Shown piece after piece: positions 7,710 to 16,492 of a stretch of DNA of 64,000 bases. The first letter of the stretch is position 1. Each line of letters begins with the position of its first letter. The position numbers and the translations under genes were made by a program. This stretch comes from Winogradskyella sp. KYW1333 (lineage in GTDB: Bacteria; Bacteroidota; Bacteroidia; Flavobacteriales; Flavobacteriaceae): NCBI RefSeq assembly GCF_003335675.1, contig NZ_QPHL01000017.1:62001-126000 (forward strand), in the 5' to 3' direction. A model generated the notes under the pieces. That model did not search any database and was not told the DNA's origin. It was given only the letters and a program-made list of their open reading frames with translations.

Positions 7710-9158
7710 ATGGATTCTAATTATTACGATATTATTATAATAGGTGCTGGTCTATCTGGGATCGGTGCAGCATGTCACTTAACAAGAAAAAGTCAAGAAA
7801 AGTCTTATTTAATATTAGAATCACGAGAAACTCTTGGTGGTACTTGGGACTTATTTAAATATCCTGGTGTCAGATCTGATTCTGACATGTATACTTTTGG
7901 ATATTCTTTTAAAACTTGGGATGATGCAAGGTCCTTTGCGGATGCGCCATCAATATTAAAATATCTCAACGAAGCATCAAGAGAATATAATGTTATTGAC
8001 AATATTGCTTTTAACCAGCGTGCAATTTCTTATAACTATAGCTCTAAAGATAAACTTTGGCGTATAACATCGGCTGACACCAAAACTGAAGCTAAAATTA
8101 CCTATTCAACTAGATTTATTTTTAATTGTAGCGGCTACTATAGTTATGATGAAGGCTACACACCTAAATATAAAGGTTTGGAAAATTATAAAGGAGATTT
8201 TGTTCATCCCCAAAAATGGCCAAAAAATCTAAAGTTGAATAATAAAAAGGTGGTCGTTATTGGTAGTGGAGCAACCGCAGTTACAATTGTTCCTAAAATT
8301 GCAAAAACTGTCAGTCATGTAACAATGCTACAGAGGTCGCCAACATATATCGGTGCACTACCTAATAAGGATGTAATAGCTAAGTTCTTAAAATTTATTT
8401 TGCCTAAAAAAATAGCGCATAAGGCCATTAGAATAAAGAATGTACTTTTAGATATGGCTTTTTTTAATGCTTGCAGGAAATGGCCAAATACCATGAAAAA
8501 GTATATTATTAAAAAGGCGCAAAAAGAATTAGGAGATGTCCCTGTGTACCCACATTTTACACCAAATTACAACCCATGGGAACAACGCTTTTGTTTGGCT
8601 CCTGATGGCGATTTATTTAAATCTATTAGAGAAGGTAGCGCTTCCATTGAGACGGCTAAAATAAATCACTTTAATCAAACTGGTATTGTATTAGATTCTG
8701 GAAAAGAACTTACGGCAGATATAATTGTAAGTGCCACAGGTTTAAGAATATTACCGTTAGGTGGAGTTTCAATTTCTATAGATCAACAACCTTTTGATAT
8801 CTCTAAACTTTATGTGTACAAGGGTTGTATGCTAAGTGACCTTCCTAATTTATTCCTCTTTGTAGGATATACAAATGCATCTTGGACTTTAAAAAGTGAT
8901 TTAACAAGTGAATACATTACACGGGTTTTTAGATATTTGAATAAACACAATTTTCAATCTATTTGCCCAAAAACTAAAGATGCCAGTCTTAAATCAACAC
9001 CATTACTTAATTTAAATTCAGGCTATATTCATCGAGCAAAAAATATTCTGCCTAATCAGGGAGATAAAGCGCCATGGAGGGTTTATCAGAATTATATACT
9101 TGACTATAAGATGTTAAGAATTGATAATATAAATGACTCATTTGCATCATTCAATTAA
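7710..9158 (+). CDS. Flavin-binding monooxygenase, Baeyer-Villiger type
   Basis: A 482-residue class B flavoprotein monooxygenase. The FAD-binding GxGxxG motif is at residues 12-17, followed by GGTWDLFKYPGVRSDSDM, characteristic of Baeyer-Villiger enzymes. The fingerprint YKGDFVHPQKWP lies near 160-171 and is immediately followed by the NADPH-binding VIGSGATA. Such enzymes insert oxygen next to ketones or oxidise soft heteroatoms; the substrate cannot be told. It starts 6 bases after the RNase H gene and may be co-transcribed, but no functional link to it is evident. No signal peptide, so cytoplasmic. Confidence 0.85.
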   Translation: MDSNYYDIIIIGAGLSGIGAACHLTRKSQEKSYLILESRETLGGTWDLFKYPGVRSDSDMYTFGYSFKTWDDARSFADAPSILKYLNEASREYNVIDNIAFNQRAISYNYSSKDKLWRITSADTKTEAKITYSTRFIFNCSGYYSYDEGYTPKYKGLENYKGDFVHPQKWPKNLKLNNKKVVVIGSGATAVTIVPKIAKTVSHVTMLQRSPTYIGALPNKDVIAKFLKFILPKKIAHKAIRIKNVLLDMAFFNACRKWPNTMKKYIIKKAQKELGDVPVYPHFTPNYNPWEQRFCLAPDGDLFKSIREGSASIETAKINHFNQTGIVLDSGKELTADIIVSATGLRILPLGGVSISIDQQPFDISKLYVYKGCMLSDLPNLFLFVGYTNASWTLKSDLTSEYITRVFRYLNKHNFQSICPKTKDASLKSTPLLNLNSGYIHRAKNILPNQGDKAPWRVYQNYILDYKMLRIDNINDSFASFN

Positions 9159-9196
9159 TGAAGAGAGTAATAATTTTTAAAGGAATATTTTTTACT

Positions 9197-9204
9197 TAAA
9201 TTTG
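9197..9204 (+). promoter_or_regulatory. Promoter -7 element for the PfkB kinase gene
   Basis: TAAATTTG is a perfect TAnnTTTG element 22 bases before the start codon. No TTG is found at the expected -33 distance, only a T-rich stretch. Confidence 0.45.
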
Positions 9205-9226
9205 CGTCTTAATCAAACTTACTTTA

Positions 9227-10153
9227 ATGGGTAAATTAGTGATTGTCGGTACTGTGGCATTTGATGCTATAGAAACTCCTTTTGGTAAAACCGATAAAAT
9301 CCTTGGAGGTGCAGGAACATTCATTGGCCTTGCCGCTTCAAAATTCAATATAAATTCTGCCATAGTTTCTGTGGTAGGTGGTGACTTTCCTCAAGAATAT
9401 TTAGACTATATGTCTGGTCAAAATATTGACGTATCGGGTATTGAAATTGTAGATAATGGCAAAACTTTTTTCTGGAGTGGAAAATATCACAACGACATGA
9501 ACTCTAGAGATACTTTGGTAACAGAACTTAATGTGCTAGCAAATTTTGAACCTAAGGTGCCTGAAAATTATAAAGATGCTGATGTTGTAATGCTCGGTAA
9601 TCTTCACCCATTAACTCAAATGAGTGTATTAAATCAAATGACTAGAAAACCAAAATTAGTGGTGCTTGATACTATGAATTTTTGGATGGACTGTGCATTA
9701 GAAGATTTACACAACACAATTAAACATATTGATGTTATCACAATAAATGATGAAGAAGCACGGCAACTAACAGGTGAATATTCATTAGTTGTTGCTGCAA
9801 GAAAGATCCATGATATGGGGCCAAAATTTGTAGTTATTAAAAAAGGTGAACATGGAGCCCTTTTGTTTCATCAAGACAGTGTTTTTTATGCACCTGCCCT
9901 TCCATTAGAAGAGGTTTTTGATCCAACGGGCGCAGGTGACACATTCGCAGGAGGCTTTACCGGCTATCTTGCAAAAACAGAGGACTATTCATTTGAAAAT
10001 ATGAAAAACGCTGTTATTTATGGATCTACTTTGGCTTCTTTTTGTGTTGAAAAATTTGGTACAGAGCGAATGCAGAATTTAGAAGATACCGAAATTTATA
10101 ATCGTTTAGACCAATTTAAAAGTCTAACACAATTTGATATAGAATTAACGTAA
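9227..10153 (+). CDS. PfkB-family carbohydrate/nucleoside kinase
   Basis: A 308-residue ribokinase-fold sugar or nucleoside kinase. It starts with the glycine-rich KLVIVGTVAFD and KILGGAGTFIGLAAS. The second family signature is DPTGAGDTFAGGF, with the anion hole GAGD at 235-238 and catalytic Asp238. Close flavobacterial relatives are usually annotated only as PfkB kinase or adenosine-kinase-like, and the substrate cannot be decided here. The gene has its own -7 element and a strong terminator, so it is probably monocistronic. Confidence 0.88.
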   Translation: MGKLVIVGTVAFDAIETPFGKTDKILGGAGTFIGLAASKFNINSAIVSVVGGDFPQEYLDYMSGQNIDVSGIEIVDNGKTFFWSGKYHNDMNSRDTLVTELNVLANFEPKVPENYKDADVVMLGNLHPLTQMSVLNQMTRKPKLVVLDTMNFWMDCALEDLHNTIKHIDVITINDEEARQLTGEYSLVVAARKIHDMGPKFVVIKKGEHGALLFHQDSVFYAPALPLEEVFDPTGAGDTFAGGFTGYLAKTEDYSFENMKNAVIYGSTLASFCVEKFGTERMQNLEDTEIYNRLDQFKSLTQFDIELT

Positions 10154-10157
10154 CTTG

Positions 10158-10185
10158 ACGCGCTCGAAATTGAGCGCGTTTTTTA
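10158..10185 (+). terminator. Terminator after the PfkB kinase gene
   Basis: A perfect 8-bp G+C-rich stem (ACGCGCTC / GAGCGCGT) with a 6-base loop followed by six T. It starts 4 bases after the kinase stop and ends 9 bases before the purF start codon. Confidence 0.88.
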
Positions 10186-10194
10186 TTACATAGA

Positions 10195-12093
10195 ATGAGT
10201 GATGCAATTAAACATGAGTGCGGTATAGCACTTATAAGGCTTTTAAAACCATTAGAATACTATAAAGAAAAATATGGTAGTGCATTTTATGGTGTGAATA
10301 AAATGTATTTAATGATGGAGAAACAGCACAATAGAGGTCAAGATGGTGCTGGTTTTGCAAGTATTAAATTAGATACTAATCCAGGCGAACGTTATATTAG
10401 TCGGGTTAGATCTATTGCTCAACAGCCTATTCAGGATATTTTCTCCCAAATTAATGATCGCATCAATTCTGAGATTTCTCAAAATCCAGAGTATCAGAAT
10501 AACGTCGAGCTTCAGAAAAAGAATATCCCCTATTTAGGAGAACTTTTACTTGGTCATGTACGTTATGGAACATTTGGAAAAAATAGTGTAGAAAGTGTTC
10601 ATCCTTTTTTAAGACAAAACAACTGGATGCACAGAAATCTTATTGTTGCGGGCAATTTTAATATGACCAATGTAACTGAACTATTTAACAACTTAGTTGA
10701 GATAGGTCAGCATCCTAAGGAAAAGGCAGACACCATTACCGTAATGGAAAAAATAGGCCATTTTTTGGATGATGCGGTATCAAAAATCTATAGAGACCTA
10801 AAAAAAGAAGGTTATTCAAAAATTGAATGTTCTCCTTTAATTGCTGAGCGTTTAAAAGTTGGAAAAATTTTAAAACGTGCTGCAAAAAATTGGGATGGCG
10901 GTTATGCAATGGCAGGTTTATTAGGCCATGGAGATTCATTTGTTTTAAGAGATCCTGCAGGAATACGACCAGCATATTATTATAAAGACGATGAGGTAGT
11001 TGTTGTGGCGTCAGAAAGACCTGTAATTCAGACTGTATTCAATGTGCCCTTTGAAGAGGTCATTGAATTAGATCCTGGGCATGCAATAATTACAAAAAAA
11101 TCTGGTCACATTCAAATTAAAAAAATTCTAGAACCATTAGAGCGCAAAGCATGTTCTTTTGAACGTATTTATTTTTCTAGAGGAAGTGATGCAGAAATTT
11201 ATCAGGAAAGAAAAGAATTGGGAAGGCTACTTATGCCAAAGGTTCTTGAAGCAATTGAAAATGACACAAGAAATACCGTTTTCTCATATATACCAAATAC
11301 CGCAGAAACTTCTTTCTACGGAATGATTGACACGGTAGAAGAACACCTCAATCATAAAAAAACTCAAGTAATCTTAACCGGTAAAAGAAGTCTTTCGGCT
11401 GATAAGGTTGAAGAAATTCTGTCTGAACGACCACGTATTGAAAAGATTGCGATAAAAGATGTAAAACTCAGAACCTTTATTACTGAAGATAGTGGTAGGG
11501 ATGATTTGGTAGCCCATGTTTATGATGTAACCTATGGTGTTATTAAACCGACTGACAACCTTGTAATAATTGACGATAGTATTGTTCGTGGTACTACCTT
11601 AAAAAAGAGTATTATTAAAATGATGGACCGACTAGGTCCAAAAAAGATAATCGTTGTTTCATCAGCACCTCAAATAAGATATCCTGATTGTTATGGAATT
11701 GACATGGCAAACTTAGAAAGTTTAGTAGCTTTTAGAGCGGCACTTGAATTGTTAAAAGAAAACAACCAGTATAATATTGTTGATGAAGTTTACAACAAAT
11801 GTATTAAGCAAGTAGGTATCAATGACAACAATGTTAAAAACTTTGTCAAAGAAATCTACAACAATTTCACAGACGAACAGATTTCAGATAAAATCTCAGA
11901 GTTATTAAGTGAGAACATTGTTAAAGCTGAGGTTAAAATAATATTTCAACCAGTAGAGAACCTTCACAAAGCATGTCCTAAAAATTTAGGCGATTGGTAC
12001 TTTACTGGTAATTACCCAACCCCTGGAGGAAACAGAGTCGTAAATAAAGCCTTTATAAACTTCTATGAAGGTAATAAGGAGCGTGCGTATTAA
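10195..12093 (+). CDS. purF: Amidophosphoribosyltransferase (long form)
   Basis: A 632-residue PurF-type enzyme catalysing the first committed step of purine synthesis, PRPP plus glutamine to phosphoribosylamine. The Ntn-hydrolase nucleophile would be Cys9 in HECGIAL, implying removal of an 8-residue propeptide. LGHVRYGTFG and RDPAGIRPAYYY are typical of the glutaminase domain. The PRPP-binding loop VIIDDSIVRGTTLKKS lies around 457-472. The protein is over 100 residues longer than the usual 470-510; the extra length is spread over insertions in the glutaminase half and a C-terminal extension. Bacteroidetes are known to carry such long forms. The start codon follows directly on the terminator of the previous gene. 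Confidence 0.88.
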   Translation: MSDAIKHECGIALIRLLKPLEYYKEKYGSAFYGVNKMYLMMEKQHNRGQDGAGFASIKLDTNPGERYISRVRSIAQQPIQDIFSQINDRINSEISQNPEYQNNVELQKKNIPYLGELLLGHVRYGTFGKNSVESVHPFLRQNNWMHRNLIVAGNFNMTNVTELFNNLVEIGQHPKEKADTITVMEKIGHFLDDAVSKIYRDLKKEGYSKIECSPLIAERLKVGKILKRAAKNWDGGYAMAGLLGHGDSFVLRDPAGIRPAYYYKDDEVVVVASERPVIQTVFNVPFEEVIELDPGHAIITKKSGHIQIKKILEPLERKACSFERIYFSRGSDAEIYQERKELGRLLMPKVLEAIENDTRNTVFSYIPNTAETSFYGMIDTVEEHLNHKKTQVILTGKRSLSADKVEEILSERPRIEKIAIKDVKLRTFITEDSGRDDLVAHVYDVTYGVIKPTDNLVIIDDSIVRGTTLKKSIIKMMDRLGPKKIIVVSSAPQIRYPDCYGIDMANLESLVAFRAALELLKENNQYNIVDEVYNKCIKQVGINDNNVKNFVKEIYNNFTDEQISDKISELLSENIVKAEVKIIFQPVENLHKACPKNLGDWYFTGNYPTPGGNRVVNKAFINFYEGNKERAY

Positions 12094-12096
12094 TTT

Positions 12097-12118
12097 CGAT
12101 AAAATGGTGATTTTATCG
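12097..12118. repeat. Inverted repeat just after purF
   Basis: A perfect 9-bp stem (CGATAAAAT / ATTTTATCG) with a GGTG loop starts 3 bases after the purF stop. No T run follows, so it is not a standard intrinsic terminator. It could protect the mRNA 3' end or mark weak termination. Confidence 0.5.
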
Positions 12119-12200
12119 GATAAAACCAGTATTTCATCTATAATTTACGCCGTTTATCCAATATTTGTTTCGTTTTAACAAATAAAATATACATTGGTAC

Positions 12201-12273
12201 CACCATAACATAAGTAGGTTAAGTTCATGGTAGATTTGGGGCAAAAAAAGGTGAACGATGTTCACCTTTTTTT
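12201..12273 (+). ncRNA. Small RNA gene, copy 1 of a tandem pair
   Basis: A 73-base unit almost identical to 12435-12507. It starts CACCATAACATAAG, can fold into a hairpin closing ACCAT with ATGGT, carries a GTAGGTTAAG loop and a TTTGGGGC linker, and ends in an intrinsic terminator (GGTGAAC / GTTCACC, 3-base loop, T run). No ORF is conserved between the copies. The promoter is weaker than that of copy 2: TACATTGG stands where copy 2 has TATATTTG, with a TTG at 12165-12167. Small size and lineage bring the Rfam Flavo-1 motif to mind, but I cannot confirm that from sequence memory. Function unknown. Confidence 0.7.
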
Positions 12274-12403
12274 ATGGGTCTAATTAAAGTTTTACTTTAA
12301 GTTGTGTCATTAATTAAATGAAAAGTGCGATTAACATATGCAAATATTGTTAGCGTTTTCCACTCTTAGACTAATATATAGGTCGTTTATCCAAAAAATT
12401 CAT

Positions 12404-12431
12404 TTGTTAAATTATAGTCCACTTATATTTG
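12404..12431 (+). promoter_or_regulatory. Consensus Bacteroidetes promoter for small-RNA copy 2
   Basis: TTG at 12404-12406, a 17-base spacer, then TATATTTG at 12424-12431: a full match to TTG-N17-20-TAnnTTTG. Transcription should start about 5 bases on, right at the first bases of the conserved small-RNA hairpin. Upstream, CGTTTATCCAA (12384-12394) also occurs before copy 1 (12151-12161) and may be an UP-like or regulator site. Confidence 0.72.
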
Positions 12432-12434
12432 AGT

Positions 12435-12507
12435 CACCATAACATAAGTAGGTTAAGTTTATGGTAGATTTGGGGCAAAAAAGGTGAACTCTCTGTTCAC
12501 CTTTTTT
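12435..12507 (+). ncRNA. Small RNA gene, copy 2 of a tandem pair
   Basis: The second 73-base unit lies 234 bases after the first. The first 40 or so bases differ at one position: a C in copy 1 is T here, which lengthens the 5' hairpin to a 7-bp perfect stem (ACCATAA / TTATGGT). The terminator stem GGTGAAC / GTTCACC is identical while its loop changes from 3 to 5 bases, so structure is kept where sequence drifts. With a consensus promoter positioned to start at the hairpin and its own terminator, this is a complete transcription unit of about 73 nt. It lies between plus-strand purF and minus-strand sodA and overlaps no gene. Target and function unknown. Confidence 0.75.
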
Positions 12508-12542
12508 CATTTTGTACATCTTCAAAAATATCCTAGTCCCAA

Positions 12543-12572
12543 ACAAAAAACCCAAGCCTTAAAAGACTTGGG
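12543..12572 (-). terminator. Terminator after sodA
   Basis: On the minus strand CCCAAG pairs with CTTGGG around an A+T-rich loop and is followed by six T. It begins about 24 bases after the sodA stop. Confidence 0.8.
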
Positions 12573-12595
12573 TAAATTGAAAAAGAATATTCTAT

Positions 12596-13204
12596 TTATT
12601 TCGCTTCTGCGTATCTTCTTTCTATTTCGTTCCAGTTAATTACTTTAAAAAATGCCGCAATATAATCTGGTCTTCTATTTTGGTAATTTAAATAGTAAGC
12701 GTGTTCCCAAACATCCAATCCTAATATTGGTGCCCCTCCACAACTAACTCCTGGCATTAATGGGTTGTCTTGGTTAGGTGTTGAACAAACCTCTACCTTA
12801 CCTCCTTTATGAACGCACAACCACGCCCAACCAGAGCCAAATTGAGTTGTAGCCGCCTTACTAAATGCCTCAATAAAGGCATCTTTAGATCCAAACTCTG
12901 CTTCAACAGCATCTTTTAGTTCTCCTGATAAATAGCCTCTATCTTCAGGATTCATTGCTTCCCAAAACAAACTATGATTGTAAAATCCTCCTCCGTTATT
13001 TCTAACCGCAGAATTAGACATATCCAGGTTTATTAATATATCTTCAATAGACTTTTCATCTAAATCAGTTCCTTCTATTGCTGCATTTAACTTTGTGGTG
13101 TATCCGTTGTGGTGTTTTGAGTGGTGAATCTCCATTGTACGTGCATCAATGTGCGGTTCTAGAGCGTCATAATCATATTTTAATTTCGGTAATTCAAAAG
13201 CCAT
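12596..13204 (-). CDS. sodA: Superoxide dismutase, Mn-type or cambialistic
   Basis: A 202-residue Fe/Mn superoxide dismutase converting superoxide to oxygen and peroxide. Metal ligands are visible as His27 (EIHHSKHH), His77 (FYNHSLFW), and Asp164 and His168 ([12 protein letters not shown]). The residues NNGGGFYNH lack the Gln that FeSODs carry next to the second ligand. A Gln occurs instead in [11 protein letters not shown], as in MnSODs, which favours Mn or dual-metal use. No signal peptide, so cytoplasmic. It has its own -7 element and terminator. Confidence 0.94.
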   Translation of the reverse strand: MAFELPKLKYDYDALEPHIDARTMEIHHSKHHNGYTTKLNAAIEGTDLDEKSIEDILINLDMSNSAVRNNGGGFYNHSLFWEAMNPEDRGYLSGELKDAVEAEFGSKDAFIEAFSKAATTQFGSGWAWLCVHKGGKVEVCSTPNQDNPLMPGVSCGGAPILGLDVWEHAYYLNYQNRRPDYIAAFFKVINWNEIERRYAEAK

Positions 13205-13238
13205 AATTATTGATTTTAGATTAATAATACATTATTAA

Positions 13239-13246
13239 CAAAATTA
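13239..13246 (-). promoter_or_regulatory. Promoter -7 element for sodA
   Basis: The minus strand reads TAATTTTG, a perfect TAnnTTTG, 35 bases before the sodA start. The -33 region is T-rich without an exact TTG. Confidence 0.5.
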
Positions 13247-13313
13247 CGATAATGAGAATAAGAAAATCTAAATTAATTATTAAGATTCCCTATTTTGGTA
13301 TAAAATTAATCTT

Positions 13314-16300
13314 TTGCAATATTCTACGTTTAAAATATATAATGCTTCGGCTGGAAGTGGCAAAACATTTACACTCACTAAATCTTACTTAAAAATATTA
13401 ATTGCCTCTGAGAATCCTGAATATTTCAAACACTTGTTAGCCATTACCTTTACCAATAAAGCTGTTGCGGAAATGAAAGAGCGTATAATAAAAATGCTTA
13501 AGCTTTTTTCATCACAAGATCCATCAGCAAAATCACATGAAATGTTTACTGCTATCTGTGATGAATTAAAAATTACTCCAATTGATTTAGAGATTAAGGC
13601 TCAAAAAATTTTAAAACGAATCATCCATAACTATGGCGCATTTGATATTTCAACAATAGATGGTTTTACACATCGTGTTATAAGAACATTTGCGAGAGAT
13701 CTAAAGCTGCCTATAAATTTCGAAGTTGAATTAGATCAGGAGAGACTATTGGCCGAAGCTGTTGATAGTTTAATAAACAAAGCAGGAACCGATAAGGGCT
13801 TGACAAAAATTTTAGTTGACTTCGCTATTGAAAAGGCAGACGAAGACAAAAGTTGGGATGTAAGCTATGATTTTAATAACATTTCCAAATTACTTGTAAA
13901 CGAGAATGACTTACAGGGAATTGAAGGTCTAAAAAATAAAACACTAGACGATTTCAAAAGGCTAAAGGATAGCGTTTACAACGACAAACAAAGTTTAGAA
14001 AATGACATTAAAAAGATTGCAAATAAAACCCTAACCTTAATTGACGAGTCTGGGTTAAGTTTTGAAGATTTTACCAGAAAAACTCTGCCAAATCATTTTT
14101 TGAAAGCGTCTAAATTAAATCTCAAGGATTTATACAAAAATAAACTTGAAGAAAATATTGAAAATGGCACTGGTCTATATTCTAGCAAATTAGAAAATCA
14201 TATTGCTGAAACTATTCAAGCAATTCTTCCAGAAATAGAGCTTAACTACAAAAAACAGAAAAATTTAATTTATAATCTTAAGCTACTAAACGAAATACTT
14301 CGGAATATAACACCCTTATCTGTTTTAAACGCAATTAAATATGAACTCAAAACGATCCAAGAGGAAAAAAATATATTACTGATTTCAGAATTTAATACAC
14401 TTATTAGCAATGAAGTTAAAGACCAACCTACTCCATTTATTTATGAGCGTCTAGGTGAAAAATTCAGACATTATTTCATCGATGAATTCCAAGACACATC
14501 TGTACTACAGTGGAACAATTTAATTCCGTTAGTTGATAATGCTCTTTCAACAAATAATGGGTCTTTAATGCTGGTAGGAGACGCCAAACAGGCAATATAT
14601 AGATGGCGAGGCGGAAAAGTAGAGCAATTCATAGACCTTTACAACAAAAAGGGGAACCCGTTTCACGTTGATGCCAGAGTAGAGTCATTGGATACGAACT
14701 ATCGAAGTTGTATTGAAATTGTAAAATTTAACAACGGATTGTTCAATTATTTAAGTCATTCTTATTTAGCCAGTGAAACTTATTCTGAACTGTTTCAAAA
14801 TTCAAAACAGAATATAGCGATTAATAAATCTGGTTATGTTAATCTCAGTTTTATAGATGATTCTGAAAATGAAGAGGATAAGTCAGTAATGTACTCTCAG
14901 AAAGTCCTAGAAAAAATTCAAACTTGTCTTAAAAATGGATATGAATTGAGAGACATCTGTGTATTGGTTAGAAAACATAAAGAGGGTGTAGCCGTTTCAG
15001 ATTATTTGACAAATAATTCTATTGAAATTACATCATCTGAAACCCTGCTCATTAAAAATTCTAAAAAAGTTGTATTTATTAATAATCTCATCAAGTTATT
15101 AATACAACCTGAGAATACCAGTGCCAAAATTGAATTCCTAACATTTATTTCTGAATTAAAAAACCTTTCTGACAAGCATTCATTTTACCTAACGCACAAT
15201 AAATCTAATTTAAAAAATAGTCTCAACAGTCTAATATCAATTGGCTATTTTGTTAATCTTAAGGAATTATTACAGTTGCCTCTGTATGAATTAATTGAAG
15301 AAATAATAAGAACTTTTGAACTTAATAATGAACCTGATGCATTTTTGCAATACTACCTCGATTTTGTATTAGAATTTACTCAAAAGCAAAACTCTGGTCT
15401 AGGCCAATTTCTAGATTATTTTGAGCAAAAAAAAGATAAGTTAAGCATCTCTTCTCCAGCTAATTTAAACGCGGTAAGAGTTATGACAATTCACAAGTCT
15501 AAAGGTCTTGAGTTTCCTGTAGTTATTTTCCCATTTGCAGAGTTAAATATATATAAGGAAATCAATCCAAAAGTTTGGTTTCCTCTAGATAGAATTGAAT
15601 CTGAAGGTTTTGATTCTCTATTAATCAATTATAACAATGATATTGAACAATTTGGAGAAACAGGTAAATCCATTTATGATACTCACCAACATCAATTAGA
15701 ATTGGACAATATTAACCTACTCTATGTTGCCCTTACCAGACCAATTGAACAATTGTATGTAATCTCTAAAAAAGACTTCAATTCAAAAGGAGAGTTAAAT
15801 ACTAAGACATATTCAGGTATGCTTATTTCTTATCTTCAATCTATTGGACAATGGTCCGACAAAAAGACTGAATATAACTTTGGGCTAAACGAACAAAAAG
15901 ATCATTCAATACAAATTGAGTCTGTAGATAAATCTATTTCATTAAACTTAATCTCCTCAAGAAAAGAGGACCATAATCTGCAAATTATAACTAAATCTGG
16001 CCTACTTTGGGATACAAAGCAACAAAAGGCTATTGAGAGAGGAAATTTAATTCATGAATTACTTTCTAAAATCAAAACACCTAATGACATTTCCTTCGCA
16101 TTAGAGGATATGGTACTATCAGGCAATTTAACTAAAGAAGAATTAAAATCGCTCTCGTTAGTTATTGATGAAGTGATTAACCATGACGCATTGAAGCGTT
16201 ATTTCTCTAATGAATATAATATCTTCAATGAAGTAGATATAATCACTAAGACAGGACGACAAATAAGGCCAGACCGATTAAATATAAACAAAAAAAATGA

Positions 16301-16454
16301 GGTTATAATAATTGACTATAAAACAGGTGAGCATAAGTCGTCTTACTCAAAACAATTGATTGATTATGAGTCTATTTTAAATGAAATGAATTATAAGGTA
16401 ATTAATAAAATTCTGGTTTACATAAATGAAGAAGTGGGTGTTATTGAAGTCTAA
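13314..16454 (+). CDS. AddA-like UvrD-family helicase-nuclease
   Basis: A 1046-residue superfamily 1 helicase with a C-terminal nuclease, probably the motor half of an AddAB-type double-strand-break repair enzyme. The Walker A motif ASAGSGKT is at residues 11-18. Further motifs in order are AITFTNKAVAEMKERI, FIDEFQDT (Walker B), LVGDAKQAIYRWRGG, LDTNYRS, VMTIHKSKGLEFP and LYVALTRP. The nuclease core shows RPDRL and IIDYKTGE near the end, a PD-(D/E)xK arrangement. The start is a TTG, the only plausible initiator before the Walker A motif. An AddB-like partner lies at 19286-22048, separated by kbl and an OmpA-like porin gene. Confidence 0.88.
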   Translation: MQYSTFKIYNASAGSGKTFTLTKSYLKILIASENPEYFKHLLAITFTNKAVAEMKERIIKMLKLFSSQDPSAKSHEMFTAICDELKITPIDLEIKAQKILKRIIHNYGAFDISTIDGFTHRVIRTFARDLKLPINFEVELDQERLLAEAVDSLINKAGTDKGLTKILVDFAIEKADEDKSWDVSYDFNNISKLLVNENDLQGIEGLKNKTLDDFKRLKDSVYNDKQSLENDIKKIANKTLTLIDESGLSFEDFTRKTLPNHFLKASKLNLKDLYKNKLEENIENGTGLYSSKLENHIAETIQAILPEIELNYKKQKNLIYNLKLLNEILRNITPLSVLNAIKYELKTIQEEKNILLISEFNTLISNEVKDQPTPFIYERLGEKFRHYFIDEFQDTSVLQWNNLIPLVDNALSTNNGSLMLVGDAKQAIYRWRGGKVEQFIDLYNKKGNPFHVDARVESLDTNYRSCIEIVKFNNGLFNYLSHSYLASETYSELFQNSKQNIAINKSGYVNLSFIDDSENEEDKSVMYSQKVLEKIQTCLKNGYELRDICVLVRKHKEGVAVSDYLTNNSIEITSSETLLIKNSKKVVFINNLIKLLIQPENTSAKIEFLTFISELKNLSDKHSFYLTHNKSNLKNSLNSLISIGYFVNLKELLQLPLYELIEEIIRTFELNNEPDAFLQYYLDFVLEFTQKQNSGLGQFLDYFEQKKDKLSISSPANLNAVRVMTIHKSKGLEFPVVIFPFAELNIYKEINPKVWFPLDRIESEGFDSLLINYNNDIEQFGETGKSIYDTHQHQLELDNINLLYVALTRPIEQLYVISKKDFNSKGELNTKTYSGMLISYLQSIGQWSDKKTEYNFGLNEQKDHSIQIESVDKSISLNLISSRKEDHNLQIITKSGLLWDTKQQKAIERGNLIHELLSKIKTPNDISFALEDMVLSGNLTKEELKSLSLVIDEVINHDALKRYFSNEYNIFNEVDIITKTGRQIRPDRLNINKKNEVIIIDYKTGEHKSSYSKQLIDYESILNEMNYKVINKILVYINEEVGVIEV

Positions 16455-16492
16455 TCTATTGCTTGTATCTTTGACTCATAAAAAATTAAAAT

